Source: Candidatus Zhuqueibacterota bacterium (GTDB lineage Bacteria > Zhuqueibacterota > Zhuqueibacteria > Oceanimicrobiales > Oceanimicrobiaceae). From it: 39,386 nt of DNA. The notes below the pieces were generated by a model. The model did not search any database, had not been told where the DNA came from, and was given only the letters and a program-made list of their open reading frames with translations. Positions 25,967 to 36,000 of this stretch are shown piece by piece (positions within the stretch are counted from its first letter, which is position 1; each line of letters starts with the position of its first letter). The stretch covers positions 1 through 39,386 of the forward strand of contig JAJDAG010000144.1 of NCBI GenBank assembly GCA_029262005.1, given 5' to 3'. A program made the position numbers and the translations under genes.

Positions 25967-28021
25967 ATGAAGAGAATAATATTCATTTCGTTACTGTGCC
26001 TGTTGTTCATTCAAATCGCACAATCACTGGGGTTTGAAAAGGAACAGTCAGGTACGATTGCGATAAAAAATGGCGGTGTGTTTTTTGATGAGGAAGACAT
26101 CCCTGCATTCCGCCGGCGGTTCCAGTCTGATCCAATGTTCGCTTCACTTAAGGCAGAGTTGGAAGGCATTGACCGAAAGGCAGAGAGAAAATTTCTGAAA
26201 AAGGAAGTACGCTATAACGGCCATCTCTATGACATCGCGCGGGTGAGCCGTATCGCCCAGAAGATGGCTTTTCTTCATCTCTTCTCCGGCGACAAAGATG
26301 CAGCAAATCTGGCGATTGAATGCGTGAGAACATTGATGCGCTTTCCTAACTGGGATTATTTTCTCGATGGCGGCGAGATAATCATTGGACTCCAGCGCGC
26401 ACCTGGAGCGACGGTTGCGGTTTCTGTTTGTGTTGAAATTTTAGGAGATCTCGTAAGTGATGAGGAACGCCGTGCATGGCTGCTGACCATGGGCGAACGT
26501 GGCGTAGAACCTTCTTATAAATCAATTTACGGTATGCGTTATCCGGATAAAGTTAAAGGGTGGAGTCTCGATCCCACGAGTACATACCTGGAGCATCGTC
26601 CGGGAGATCGTGGCTTGGATTTGTCGCGTTGGCCAATTATCTTGAACACGATTAATCTAAAAGCTGTGCCTGCAGGTGCATTGGCAATCGGTGCACTCAC
26701 ATACCAAAAATATTTGGGTGAAGATGATAATACGCGCAAGTGGTTGGAACAGGCAGTTTTCAGCATTAGCACATTCCGGGACATTTTTGAACATGACGGC
26801 TCCTATTCTGAAGGCGTATCCTACGCGAATTACACCACGCTTCATTTGGTACAAGCTATTAGTGGGCTGAAAAAACTCACCGGTCTCGACCTTTCAGATC
26901 TTCTAAATTGGTCTGGGTATGCCACGTATTTGCGGGAAATGACAATGCCCACTCATGCCAATCCTGTGGAGATAATCAATTTTAGCGATGCCGGTGGCGG
27001 CGCAACATCGGCTGTGCCTTTTTGGGTAGCAAGTCAGACGTTCGATTCACAAGTGCAGTGGTATGGTAAGACATTGGCAAAAGAACACGATGAGTGGTCG
27101 GTGCTTTGGTATAATCCGGCTATTACTGCAGAGCCTGTCGCTAATAAACCGAAATTATGGAAGTCTGACCTGGACTGGATTATAGGCAGGGATGGTTACG
27201 GGATCAATGATTTGGTTGTTGCCATGCGCAGCGGCGGTCCGCATAATCACGAGCATGCCGATCGGAACAGTATCATCGTAAAATGTTTTGGTGAACAACT
27301 TGTAACCGATCCGCACCGCCCGCCATACTCTTTTACTGATCCGTCCTGGATGATGCGTACTACTGCCGGACATAGCGCGATTTTGATCGATGGCGCAGGC
27401 CATCAATATGTTGATGGTTCCGAAGGTACGAACGCATCACAAGCCGTAGCCAACATCGTCCGCTCAGGGCACCGCAAGGGTTACTCGTTTTGGGCAAGTG
27501 ATGCAACACAGGCATATAAACTTGTCATTCCCGACGTGAAATCGGTCACGCGGACGGTAGTGGTACTTTATGATATTCCGGCTGTTGTCCTGCTGGATAA
27601 AGTGCAAAAAATAGATCATCCCTCACGCATCCAGGCACGGTTTTTTGGATATAATAATGATGGCAATGGTCAAATAACAGCCGGGGGCTCGGAATTCAGG
27701 ATCAATCGTCCTGCAGCACAAATGCATGCATATTGTGTCGGAAACAGCGAGCTTACCGTTACTGCAAATAAGCTCCCGATTCCTGAGGAGAAAGCGAACA
27801 TGTATCCGTTCGCAGAAGTCAGTACCCAAAAGGCGCAAACGGAATCATTCTTGATATCGGTGTTGCTTCCTGAACCTAAAAATAGCGCTCAGGCAACATC
27901 AGAAATTCAGCGACGAGAAGGTGATAGCTATATTATTGAAATTCAGAATGGCAATAAGTCAGCGACTTGTGAGATTTTTGACACGGATGAATTGCCTGAA
28001 TATAAAATCATCTTTAGGTAG
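25967..28021 (+). CDS. second heparinase II/III-like protein, secreted, 684 aa
   Basis: A signal peptide ends near IAQS (residue 20). An alpha/alpha toroid spans about 60-350 (YDIARVSRIAQKMAFLHLFS, NLKAVPAGALAIGALTYQKY, HDGSYSEGVSYANYTTLHLV). The beta domain follows with GGPHNHEHADRNSIIVKCFG (H426, H428 and H430 cluster) and a TTAGHSAILIDGAGHQY strand pair. It is about 130 residues shorter than the leftward lyase and only distantly similar, so it probably cleaves a different linkage or oligomer size. In such loci one enzyme is often endo-acting and the other exo-acting; that division is inferred. The preceding gap of 124 bases could hold a secondary promoter. The sulfotransferase frame follows directly after its TAG. 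Confidence 0.87.
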   Translation: MKRIIFISLLCLLFIQIAQSLGFEKEQSGTIAIKNGGVFFDEEDIPAFRRRFQSDPMFASLKAELEGIDRKAERKFLKKEVRYNGHLYDIARVSRIAQKMAFLHLFSGDKDAANLAIECVRTLMRFPNWDYFLDGGEIIIGLQRAPGATVAVSVCVEILGDLVSDEERRAWLLTMGERGVEPSYKSIYGMRYPDKVKGWSLDPTSTYLEHRPGDRGLDLSRWPIILNTINLKAVPAGALAIGALTYQKYLGEDDNTRKWLEQAVFSISTFRDIFEHDGSYSEGVSYANYTTLHLVQAISGLKKLTGLDLSDLLNWSGYATYLREMTMPTHANPVEIINFSDAGGGATSAVPFWVASQTFDSQVQWYGKTLAKEHDEWSVLWYNPAITAEPVANKPKLWKSDLDWIIGRDGYGINDLVVAMRSGGPHNHEHADRNSIIVKCFGEQLVTDPHRPPYSFTDPSWMMRTTAGHSAILIDGAGHQYVDGSEGTNASQAVANIVRSGHRKGYSFWASDATQAYKLVIPDVKSVTRTVVVLYDIPAVVLLDKVQKIDHPSRIQARFFGYNNDGNGQITAGGSEFRINRPAAQMHAYCVGNSELTVTANKLPIPEEKANMYPFAEVSTQKAQTESFLISVLLPEPKNSAQATSEIQRREGDSYIIEIQNGNKSATCEIFDTDELPEYKIIFR

Positions 28022-28036
28022 AATGCCATTCAATCT

Positions 28037-28831
28037 TTGAAAGAAAATCTCGGTTCAAAATTATATTTATTTAAAAATACTTCGGTCAAAAAAGCCGTTC
28101 GAATTTTAAATCTCAGTAAAAAGCCGATAATCATTGGCGGTTGTGGTCGGTCGGGCACGACGCTGCTACTTTCAATACTCTCCTGCCACCCGGCGATACT
28201 GGGGATTACTCCGGAGACCGTTGCATTATGCCCCGACGGTTATGGCGATGACGGACTCTACAACAAGAATCCTGATCTGGATGTACCATTGGAAATCTGG
28301 AAAATATATCGCTATCTTATCGATACACAAATCCATATGAAAGCAACACGCTGGTGTGAGAAAACTCCACGCAATGTCTTGTATTTCGACCGGATTCTGC
28401 AGCATTTTGGCGAACATGTCCGCCTCATCCATATTGTGCGCGATGGCCGGGATGTTATCACGTCACACCACCCAATAGATGCTGAGCATTTCTGGACACC
28501 ACCTGCTCGCTGGGTTCAAGATGTAAATGCGGGACTCGCACTTGAGCAACATCCTCAGGTATTGACGGTTCGCTATGAAGATTTGTTGAATGGTTTCGCA
28601 AAGAGTCTAAAATCCATTTGTGACTTTATCGACGAGGAGTTTGTTGACGAGTTTTTGCATTATCCGGAATCATCGACGGTTAATCAGCACATGGCATGGT
28701 CTGAAGGCCCCAGGAAAATCAGCACCAGCTCAATCGGGCGTTGGCAAAAACCGGAATTTGCAGATTTGATCCGGAATTTTCTGAAGGATCCGGAAGCTGT
28801 GCGCTTACTTAACCATTTTGGTTATAGCTGA
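28037..28831 (+). CDS. PAPS-dependent sulfotransferase family protein; start codon uncertain
   Basis: The 5'-phosphosulfate loop is GCGRSGTTL (about residues 35-43) and the 3'-phosphate site is IVRDGRDVITSH (about 131-143). The C-terminal RWQKPEFADLIRNFLKDPEA is typical of bacterial Sulfotransferase_3-like proteins. It transfers sulfate from PAPS to a hydroxyl or amine, often of a sugar or lipid. No ATG exists in this frame before the catalytic core. TTG at 28037 is the best in-frame start, 15 bases after the preceding stop. An ATG at 28023 lies two bases after that stop but is one base out of frame, so a single-base deletion is possible. A sulfate-adding enzyme in a degradative locus is unexpected. 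Confidence 0.8.
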   Translation: MKENLGSKLYLFKNTSVKKAVRILNLSKKPIIIGGCGRSGTTLLLSILSCHPAILGITPETVALCPDGYGDDGLYNKNPDLDVPLEIWKIYRYLIDTQIHMKATRWCEKTPRNVLYFDRILQHFGEHVRLIHIVRDGRDVITSHHPIDAEHFWTPPARWVQDVNAGLALEQHPQVLTVRYEDLLNGFAKSLKSICDFIDEEFVDEFLHYPESSTVNQHMAWSEGPRKISTSSIGRWQKPEFADLIRNFLKDPEAVRLLNHFGYS

Positions 28832-29094
28832 CATTAGCTGAGAAGAGAGTGGGAAGATTTAATCAGTGCCGGACCGAAAATTGGCTCTGCAAGCGTCATT
28901 TAGTTCAAGAGGAGTCTTGTCGGGAAAGTGATAAGATCTTGTATGTCCAAAAGATTATTAGCAGAGTGATGGGCGTGACGGTCTTTGTTTTTAGGTGCAA
29001 AAAACAGATTTTCGGTCAAACACCAACGTATCTTTTTCTCACTTCGCAGATTTCATTTTTACTGAGAATAAAAATAACAGGCGATATTATCTAA

Positions 29095-30369
29095 ATGGAC
29101 ACTTTGCGATTTGTTGTAGTCGGCGTTGGCGGTTATGCTTTGGTTCATTTGGAAGCGATTAATTGGCTGCATGAGCAAGGTCAGGCCAATTTAGTTGGTC
29201 TTGTTGCTTTGAAAGAAGACCAACAGAAATATGCTGAACTGATTCAGTCCCTCACGCGTAAAGGCGTCACAATTTACTCAAATGTTGATGAGTTCTTCGC
29301 TACCGGCGCCCGGAATGCGGATGTCCTGACCCTGCCGATCGGCACTCACATGCACGTGCCGGTCGGCAAAGCCGCTCTGAGAGCCGGGCTGCATGTATAC
29401 TGTGAAAAACCGCTCGCCGCGACAGTGCAGGAAGTTGACGAACTCATCGCTGTTCGCAACCAAACGGGTCGCAAGATCGCAGTGGGGTTTCAGCATATCT
29501 ACAGCTTTTCGATGCAGGAATTGAAGGCTCGGATTTGTGACGGGCGATTGGGGCGGGTGCAGGAGATTTCGCTGATGTGTGGCTGGCCCCGCAGCCAGCA
29601 ATATTACACTCGTAACGATTGGGCCGGCCGGATGCGCAAAGACGGTAACTGGATACTGGACAGTCCGGCGAACAACGCTCACGCCCACTATTTATTAAAT
29701 ATGTTGTACTTGTGCGGAGCTGAACCATCAAAAGCCGCTACACCAATGGCGGTTCACGCAGAGTTGTATCGCGCGAACCAAATCGATAGTCCTGACACGG
29801 TTCAAGTGGATTTTAAGGCAGAAGAAGGTGGGAGAGGGCATGCTGTTTTCAGTCACTGCAATGCAAGCGAGCTTGGGCCGGTAATGCAGATTCGCTGCGC
29901 AAAGGGTGACGTGAAATGGGCGGAAGATATTGGCAAAACCGTGATCAATTATAACGATGGCAAACAGGAGGCATTTGACAATCTTACCCATCCGCAGTGG
30001 CGATATGACGGCTTTAAGAATCTCGTCCAAGCCATAAATGAAGACACGGCGCCGATTTGTTCCCTGGAGATGGCGCGGTGTCACACCTTAACGGTCAATG
30101 CGATTCACGAAAGTTGTCCGGCCATAAAGCAAATCCCGGAAAGCGAGATTCTGCAAATCGAAGATTGGGAGATGTTTCCGCCGGATACAAAAGGCCATTT
30201 TCGTCGGGTTGAAAATATGGATGCTTACTTGCAGGCAGCGTTTGAAAAGAAAAAATTCCTCAGTGAGTTAAAAATTACGTGGGCGCAAGATGTGAGGTCG
30301 CAGCCATTTGCAATCAGAGATTACAGTTATTTCCCCTCAACAGTGAAACCGCATGCGCTCATCGTTTAA
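29095..30369 (+). CDS. Gfo/Idh/MocA family NAD(P)-dependent oxidoreductase, 424 aa
   Basis: The N-terminal Rossmann fold opens with RFVVVGVGGYALVHLEAI (GxGG nucleotide loop at residues 10-13). HVYCEKPLA carries the catalytic lysine K105. The second domain has WILDSPANNAHAHYLLNMLY, with H196 or H198 in the place of the substrate histidine. Members oxidise or epimerise sugars, inositols and sugar acids, or open unsaturated and anhydro sugars. Here it plausibly acts on a monosaccharide from the lyase pathway. It begins 263 bases after the sulfotransferase gene, with no good ribosome site and no gene in the gap, so it may have its own promoter. It converges with the wHTH regulator gene with only 17 bases between the stops. 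Confidence 0.9.
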   Translation: MDTLRFVVVGVGGYALVHLEAINWLHEQGQANLVGLVALKEDQQKYAELIQSLTRKGVTIYSNVDEFFATGARNADVLTLPIGTHMHVPVGKAALRAGLHVYCEKPLAATVQEVDELIAVRNQTGRKIAVGFQHIYSFSMQELKARICDGRLGRVQEISLMCGWPRSQQYYTRNDWAGRMRKDGNWILDSPANNAHAHYLLNMLYLCGAEPSKAATPMAVHAELYRANQIDSPDTVQVDFKAEEGGRGHAVFSHCNASELGPVMQIRCAKGDVKWAEDIGKTVINYNDGKQEAFDNLTHPQWRYDGFKNLVQAINEDTAPICSLEMARCHTLTVNAIHESCPAIKQIPESEILQIEDWEMFPPDTKGHFRRVENMDAYLQAAFEKKKFLSELKITWAQDVRSQPFAIRDYSYFPSTVKPHALIV

Positions 30370-30386
30370 TAATCAGTCGAACATCT

Positions 30387-32336
30387 CTATTTTTCATGGC
30401 TTTGTAAAGGTTGTGGTGGGAAGGCTATTTTTGTGTGTTTATTAGTACTTGAAATTTTTGTTTCAGGCAGCCCTAGGCGATGCAACAGATTATTAAAACG
30501 CGGGTCCGCCCGCAGGGTGTCCCAATATGGGTAGACTCTGAGCAAAGTCAGCATGGAATCCCGTTGGTCGTAGGCCTTTTCAAGCCACTCGAAAGCGGCA
30601 TCGTTGTCGCCGAGACCTGCATAGATAAGCGCTATGTTTGCGGCGCCATCATGCCTTTCGTCCCATCTTTCCTGCCATTTGTTGCGCATTTTCAACGCTT
30701 CGTCTGTGTCGCCTGCGACAGCGTAGGCGTATCCCAGCCACACGCTCAGGTCGCCTTTTCTAAGACTCATTCCTTTTTTTAGTTCCAGCAAGGCTTGTTT
30801 ATTCAGGCCATTTTGCAAGTATACCAGGCCTAACAAGCTATGCGCCGAGGCAAAATTCGGTTCTAGTGCCAGGGTTTCCCGATACTGCTCTATCGCCTGG
30901 TCATACTGACGGGCGAAATAAAACTGGCGTCCCAAATCTACCTGTATTCGCAGCGATAGAGGAGCCAGCTCTCTTGCCTTTTTCATCTCTGCGATTCCCC
31001 TCTCGGGCCATCCGGTACTTATCAGGTGGACTGCGTACCAATGGTGGGCTGTTTCATAGTTAGGATTCAACTTGATGGCTCGCTCAAATTCTTTGCCGGC
31101 GCTGCTCCAGTCCCACTCTTGGGCGTAATTGACCGCAAGCGAAACATGCGCTTCAGCCAGGGTTTCATCCAACTCAAGGGCTCTATTGACATATTTCTTC
31201 GCTTTTGCTCTGGCTTCGCCTGCTGGAAGGATGCCGTAGTTTGCAAGCAGGTTGTATGTGTCGGCCAGCCCGGCGTATGCCTGCGCGCAGGTAGAGTCAT
31301 GTTCAATGGCGGTCAGAAATTGTTGTTTGGCTTTTTCAAATCCTTCACTTGTCCTCTTGTTCCAGAAGTAGCGTCCTTTGAGATAGGCGTTATAGGCCTT
31401 TGGGTTTACAGGGTTCGCGGCCACAACACTTGCTCGCTCCTGCGGTGTCAGTTCGACCTGGATTTCATTAGCAATTGCTTGTGCCAGTTCCGCTTGTAAT
31501 GTCAGTATGTCTTGTATGTTTCGTTCATAGCTCTTAACCCACAGATGTCGGTCGGTGGCGGCATTGATCAACGTGGCTGTGACTCGAACACGATCACCGG
31601 CACGTAACACCGAGCCTTCAACTACAGCGGCCACATCTAATTCCCGGGCAATCTCCGGCAGAGGCTTGGGTGCATTTTTGTATGTCATTACAGACGTACG
31701 CGAAATCACTCGTAATGGCTTGATTTTGCCGAGATTGGCGATCAATGCTTCGGTTATGCCATCGGCAAAATAATCCTGGTCCGAGTCCCCATTCAAATTG
31801 ATAAAGGGAAGGATTGCAAGGGAATCAAACGGTTTTTCATTCTCCTTAATCAACGCCAGAACAATGGTTAAGAGCAGGCCTAACAGGAGAATAGCGACCA
31901 GAGTAATTCTCAATCGTGGTGCCGGGAAGGCGGAGAAAAATGGCGATTTTTTTTGAGCCGAATTATTTTTTACTTGCTCAACACGCGTCGGTTTTTCAGC
32001 CTCAGAGGTTAGCACTTCCACTTCTGCAATAAATTTGAAACCCAACCGCGGAATAGTCTGGATGAAGGCTGGCTCTTGTGCGCTATCCTGCAGTGCTTTG
32101 CGCAGCGCATCAATACAGTGACTCAGTGTGTTTTCCGTGACAATGATATTCGGCCAAAGATCGTCCAGCAATTCATCCTTCTTAACCAGGCGGCCCTGGC
32201 GCTCGACCAGGTACTTAAGTGTCTCGAAAGCCTTTGGCCGGAGGTGGATCTGTTGGCCACCTTTTTTCAGACAATGATTGTGGATTTCTAAAGTGAAATC
32301 ACCAAATCTATAAATGCGCACTTCGCCTGCTGCCAT
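30387..32336 (-). CDS. membrane-bound wHTH (OmpR/PhoB-type) regulator with TolB-like domain and TPR repeats, 649 aa
   Basis: Residues 5-107 form a Trans_reg_C winged helix (YRFGDFTLEIHNHCLKKGGQ, RPKAFETLKYLVERQGRLVK, the ENTLSHCIDALRKAL recognition region, and PRLGFKFIAEV). A membrane helix spans about 143-163. A TolB N-terminal-like domain covers about 170-300 (DSLAILPFINL, RVISRTSVMTYKNAPKPL, HLWVKSYERN). TPR repeats follow to about 640. The architecture is CadC-like: DNA-binding domain in the cytoplasm, sensor outside. It shares its sensor half with the Ser/Thr kinase at 7118-9478. The operator-like repeats at 32351-32391 lie 15-55 bases upstream of its ATG, suggesting autoregulation. No strong Shine-Dalgarno is visible. 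Confidence 0.92.
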   Translation of the reverse strand: MAAGEVRIYRFGDFTLEIHNHCLKKGGQQIHLRPKAFETLKYLVERQGRLVKKDELLDDLWPNIIVTENTLSHCIDALRKALQDSAQEPAFIQTIPRLGFKFIAEVEVLTSEAEKPTRVEQVKNNSAQKKSPFFSAFPAPRLRITLVAILLLGLLLTIVLALIKENEKPFDSLAILPFINLNGDSDQDYFADGITEALIANLGKIKPLRVISRTSVMTYKNAPKPLPEIARELDVAAVVEGSVLRAGDRVRVTATLINAATDRHLWVKSYERNIQDILTLQAELAQAIANEIQVELTPQERASVVAANPVNPKAYNAYLKGRYFWNKRTSEGFEKAKQQFLTAIEHDSTCAQAYAGLADTYNLLANYGILPAGEARAKAKKYVNRALELDETLAEAHVSLAVNYAQEWDWSSAGKEFERAIKLNPNYETAHHWYAVHLISTGWPERGIAEMKKARELAPLSLRIQVDLGRQFYFARQYDQAIEQYRETLALEPNFASAHSLLGLVYLQNGLNKQALLELKKGMSLRKGDLSVWLGYAYAVAGDTDEALKMRNKWQERWDERHDGAANIALIYAGLGDNDAAFEWLEKAYDQRDSMLTLLRVYPYWDTLRADPRFNNLLHRLGLPETKISSTNKHTKIAFPPQPLQSHEK

Positions 32337-32350
32337 AGGGTAAGTCCGGT

Positions 32351-32391
32351 TTTTGTCAGAGTTTTATCAGTGTTTTGTCATGGCTTTGTCA
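32351..32391. promoter_or_regulatory. four TTTTGTCA-like direct repeats at exactly 11-bp spacing, candidate wHTH operator
   Basis: TTTTGTCA (32351), TTTTATCA (32362), TTTTGTCA (32373) and CTTTGTCA (32384) start exactly 11 bases apart. A weaker fifth unit, CTTTCATA, begins at 32395. OmpR/PhoB-type winged helices bind direct repeats with 11-bp period, and the PhoB box itself contains TGTCA. The array ends 15 bases before the ATG of the wHTH regulator and lies 168 bases from the divergent gene at 32559, so it could control both. Confidence 0.7.
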
Positions 32392-32558
32392 AGACTTTCA
32401 TAAATGTATTTTACTATATTGTACCAGCAAAAGCAAGGCTTTTGCAGTGCTTTGTGATTGATGAACGATGGTTAACAGCAGCCTGAGAACGCAAGCACGG
32501 AAAGCACGAACCTTAATTTATCAATTCATGATAATCGGGCTAAAAGAGAGAAGCAATT

Positions 32559-33026
32559 ATGAAAACATGTTTTCTTTTAATGCTAATCTGGTGTGTGTTC
32601 GCTGGCGCAGGCTGCCGGAAATCCAATATAGACTCTGACCGCCTTGCTCTTCTATCTACGGACAAAAAATGGTCTGAAGCGGTCGCCGGAGGCAACATTG
32701 AGAAAATTGTCTCATTCTGGGCTGAGGACGCCATCGTCTATTTCCCAGGTCAGCCTTCCGCGGTTGGCAAAGCAGCTATACGCGAGATGGTAAAGAAGAA
32801 TCGTAAAATTCCGGGGTTTCGGCCGACAATTCAATCCGGCGAGGCCATAGTATCTAAGGCCGGCGACTTGGGTTATACGTTGGGTACCGTGCAAATTTCC
32901 GTGGGTGATCTCGCTGATAAACCCAGCAACAGAAACGGCAACTACGTCCACATTTGGAAGAAACAGGCAAACGGATCCTGGAAGTGTGCTGTAGAGATAG
33001 CGAACTTCCGGCCTTCCTCTGACTAA
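32559..33026 (+). CDS. NTF2-like (DUF4440/SnoaL-type) lipoprotein, 155 aa
   Basis: A lipobox AGAGC lipidates C19. The mature part has the DUF4440 pattern: LALLSTDKKWSEAVAGGNIE, then KIVSFWAEDAIVYFPGQPS, GKAAIREMVKKN, and paired strands DLGYTLGTVQISV and NYVHIWKKQANGSWKCAVEI. The fold is cone-shaped and can be a ligand binder or an enzyme; the role is unknown. AAGAGAGAAG precedes the ATG. It is divergent from the wHTH regulator, sharing the upstream region with the 11-bp repeats, so it is a candidate target. The next gene follows after 39 bases with its own strong ribosome site, suggesting an operon. Confidence 0.82.
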   Translation: MKTCFLLMLIWCVFAGAGCRKSNIDSDRLALLSTDKKWSEAVAGGNIEKIVSFWAEDAIVYFPGQPSAVGKAAIREMVKKNRKIPGFRPTIQSGEAIVSKAGDLGYTLGTVQISVGDLADKPSNRNGNYVHIWKKQANGSWKCAVEIANFRPSSD

Positions 33027-33065
33027 GTAATTTTTTCAATAATAAACTTAAGGAGGCGTTCTCAA

Positions 33066-36000
33066 ATGACTATTCTCACCAAGACGACATCAAATAAGAG
33101 TTCGATTCAAGCATGGTTTGCAATTATTATTCTGATGTCCCTGTTCCCCGTAGAAAGGGTGGTTGCAGAAATACCCGTACGAATCAGCGCAAACCTCGAA
33201 GACGCGGTTGATATTGCTTATAACTCAACAGACGATGAGTTTCTCGCTGTCTGGACTGAATGGGTACCATCAGGTAGCATTTTCACTCTTGGACCTGTGC
33301 TTGGACAACGAATTGACGGCGACGGTACTTTGATTGGAACACCGTTTACTATTTTTAGTGTCGGTGCTGAGCCGGCCATTGCTTACAACACCCAGAGGAA
33401 TGAATATTTGGTTGCCTGCTCAAACCTCGGTGTGCTGACAAGACGGGTTAGTTCCTCCGGCCAGTTAATCGATGCGCTGCAAACAATGGTTGCAAATGCA
33501 GGGGAGCCCCGTGTTCTCTACAACGCCATATCTGACGAGTATCTTGTTTTGGGCGCTGCCCTTGAGGAAAATCCGGCCTCGTCCGGGTTTTGTGACATCA
33601 AGATTTTTTCGCGGCGAGTGAGGTCGTCTGGCAGTGCAATTGGAAATACCAACAATATTGTTACTCAGTCGCACGGGATTTGTGCTGATGGTGCAATCTA
33701 TGCCGTTGATTATGCACCCATCACTTCCGGCCAAACACCGGGAGGAATTTCAACACCCACCGGCCGCTACCTTTTGGCTATCGACTATCCAGGTGATCTT
33801 ATGATGTTAGATAGCCATGGCGCGCCACTGGCAACTTTATACAATCCACAATCAAGTATCTATTACAACAGCGTTCCCTTTCAGCTCAGTAAACTCGGGA
33901 TAACCCACGATGTTGACGTCGCTTTCGGGTACTGGAATGATGAACCGACCTTCCTGGTGGTCTGGAGTGACCGGCAGCAAACACATCAAGGCCAAACCTG
34001 GACCGGTGTTTGGGGAGGACTCGTCGATGCAAAAAATATCAACTATCTGACAACGCAAGGTGTCGCAAATACTACATTTCCGATCTCCTTCATCAATTCC
34101 CATTTGGCTACACCGGTTACCGTAAAGGAATGGAAGCCCAAAGCCGACTACAATTCCGCAACAAAGAAGTTTATGATAACGTGGCGAGAAACACCGGGGA
34201 GTGACCCGCAGAATGATACCCAGGTCAATCATATTCGGGCAAATTCAATTGACGCGAACAATCTTCCTCCGCAAACATTTAATGTTGTCCTTTCACGCAC
34301 CAATGGCGATGAAAATCCACAATTCCCGGCAATTGCAGCTAATTCTAAAACCGGTGGCGCTTTTGTCGCCTGGGAGGATTGGCGAAATAACACCACGACC
34401 AAAGTTGATCTTTACGGGGCTACTATGGCCGCACCGGTTGTTGAATCACTGACGTTGATTGAGCCCAATGGTGGCGAAAAGTGGTACGTCGGTTCTCAGC
34501 AAGAGGTCTGGTGGGGGAGTCAGAATTTCAACGACCCGGCAAAAATCGAATATTCCACCGATAACGGTTCGACCTGGAAGTTGCTGTCTGCCAGCACAAC
34601 CGACAAAACATTTCCGTGGACGATTCCGAATGAACCGTCCAGCAACTGCCTGGTGCGCGTTTCCGACGCTGCGGATGGCACACCCTCTGATGTCAGCGAT
34701 GCCAGATTCAGCATCCTGAAGGCCGGTTTGAATATCACCGCGCCGGACGGTGGAGAAGTCTGGCAGGTGGGCTCTCAGCAACAGGTCACATGGACCAGCC
34801 AGAATATCCCCGATAATGATGTAACGATTGAGCTGTCCACAAACAATGGATTGACTTACACGCCCATCGGTGTTCATACAAATAATCAGCCATCCGAGTC
34901 GTATCCCTGGACTGTCCCGAACTCGCCATCAACACAATGCCGAATCCGCATTTCATTGCAGATTGGAGGAGTAAATGTTGGTGATGTTAGCAGCTCTACG
35001 TTTACGATAGGCTCGCTTGGCAATACACCCACCGGCAAAAATATCACCGTCACGCCCGGCACCGGAATTGAAATGAAATTTGATGACGTGACTGGTGCAG
35101 GAAATACGACGCTGAACACATCATCGCAGGGCCAGCCCCCTCCGAACGGTTTTTTTGTTTTTCCGACTGGGGCGCCAATCTATTATTCCATCAATACGAC
35201 CGCTTCGTTCACCGGCAACATCGAAATCTGTATCGAGTACGACGACACGAATTTGACTCTGGTGGAAGAATCTAAACTCAAACTCTATGTCTTCGAAGTA
35301 CCCCCGGGGAATTGGGTGGATATCACGTTTTCAGTTGATGTTACAGCCAATATCATCTGCGGCAGGGTGAATCATTTAACTGACTTCGCCCTGATGTTGG
35401 GGCCTTCACATTTCACTTTTAGTTATGAAACCGGCGACAGCTACAGCATTGTCATCGACCAGGCTCTGTTGAATGAAACGGCACTGGAGAACGGTGATGA
35501 AATCGGCGTATTTACACCGGCAGAGCTTTGCGTCGGCGCCGTAGTTTGGGATGGTACAACACCCCTGGCGTTAACCGCCTGGGCTGATGACAGCCAAACT
35601 CCGAATGTTGACGGTTATATCCCCGGGGAAAAAATGAGTTTCAGAATTTGGGATGAAAACGATGACTCAGACACCGATTTTCTTGCTACCACCACCTATT
35701 CCGCCGGTAACGGTAATTTCGCAGATGGTGCATTTGCACGAATTTCATCATTGGAAGCCGTGAGTTATGCGACCCAGACCCTGGGACTTGAGCAAGGTTG
35801 GAGCTGGATTTCCTTTAATGTCCGGTCCGAGTTTCTGAGCATGGAGAAGGTGATGGCTGATATGACAAATCTGGTAATCGTTGTTGATGGCGCGGGCAAT
35901 TTTTACATCCCGAATGTCATCAACAGCATTGGTGACTGGAAAATGACAGAGGGGTATAAAATCTACGTCAGCGCTTATAACGAGGTTGGAATGAGCGGGC

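Noticed and set aside
25967-28831. Heparinase-like protein and sulfotransferase as one protein by stop read-through
   Set aside because: Both frames are in register, but the sulfotransferase has its own P-loop near a normal N-terminus and the first protein already ends naturally; a separate start is simpler.
28849-29094. 81-codon plus frame before the Gfo/Idh gene
   Set aside because: It has no ribosome site or domain pattern, and its composition looks random.
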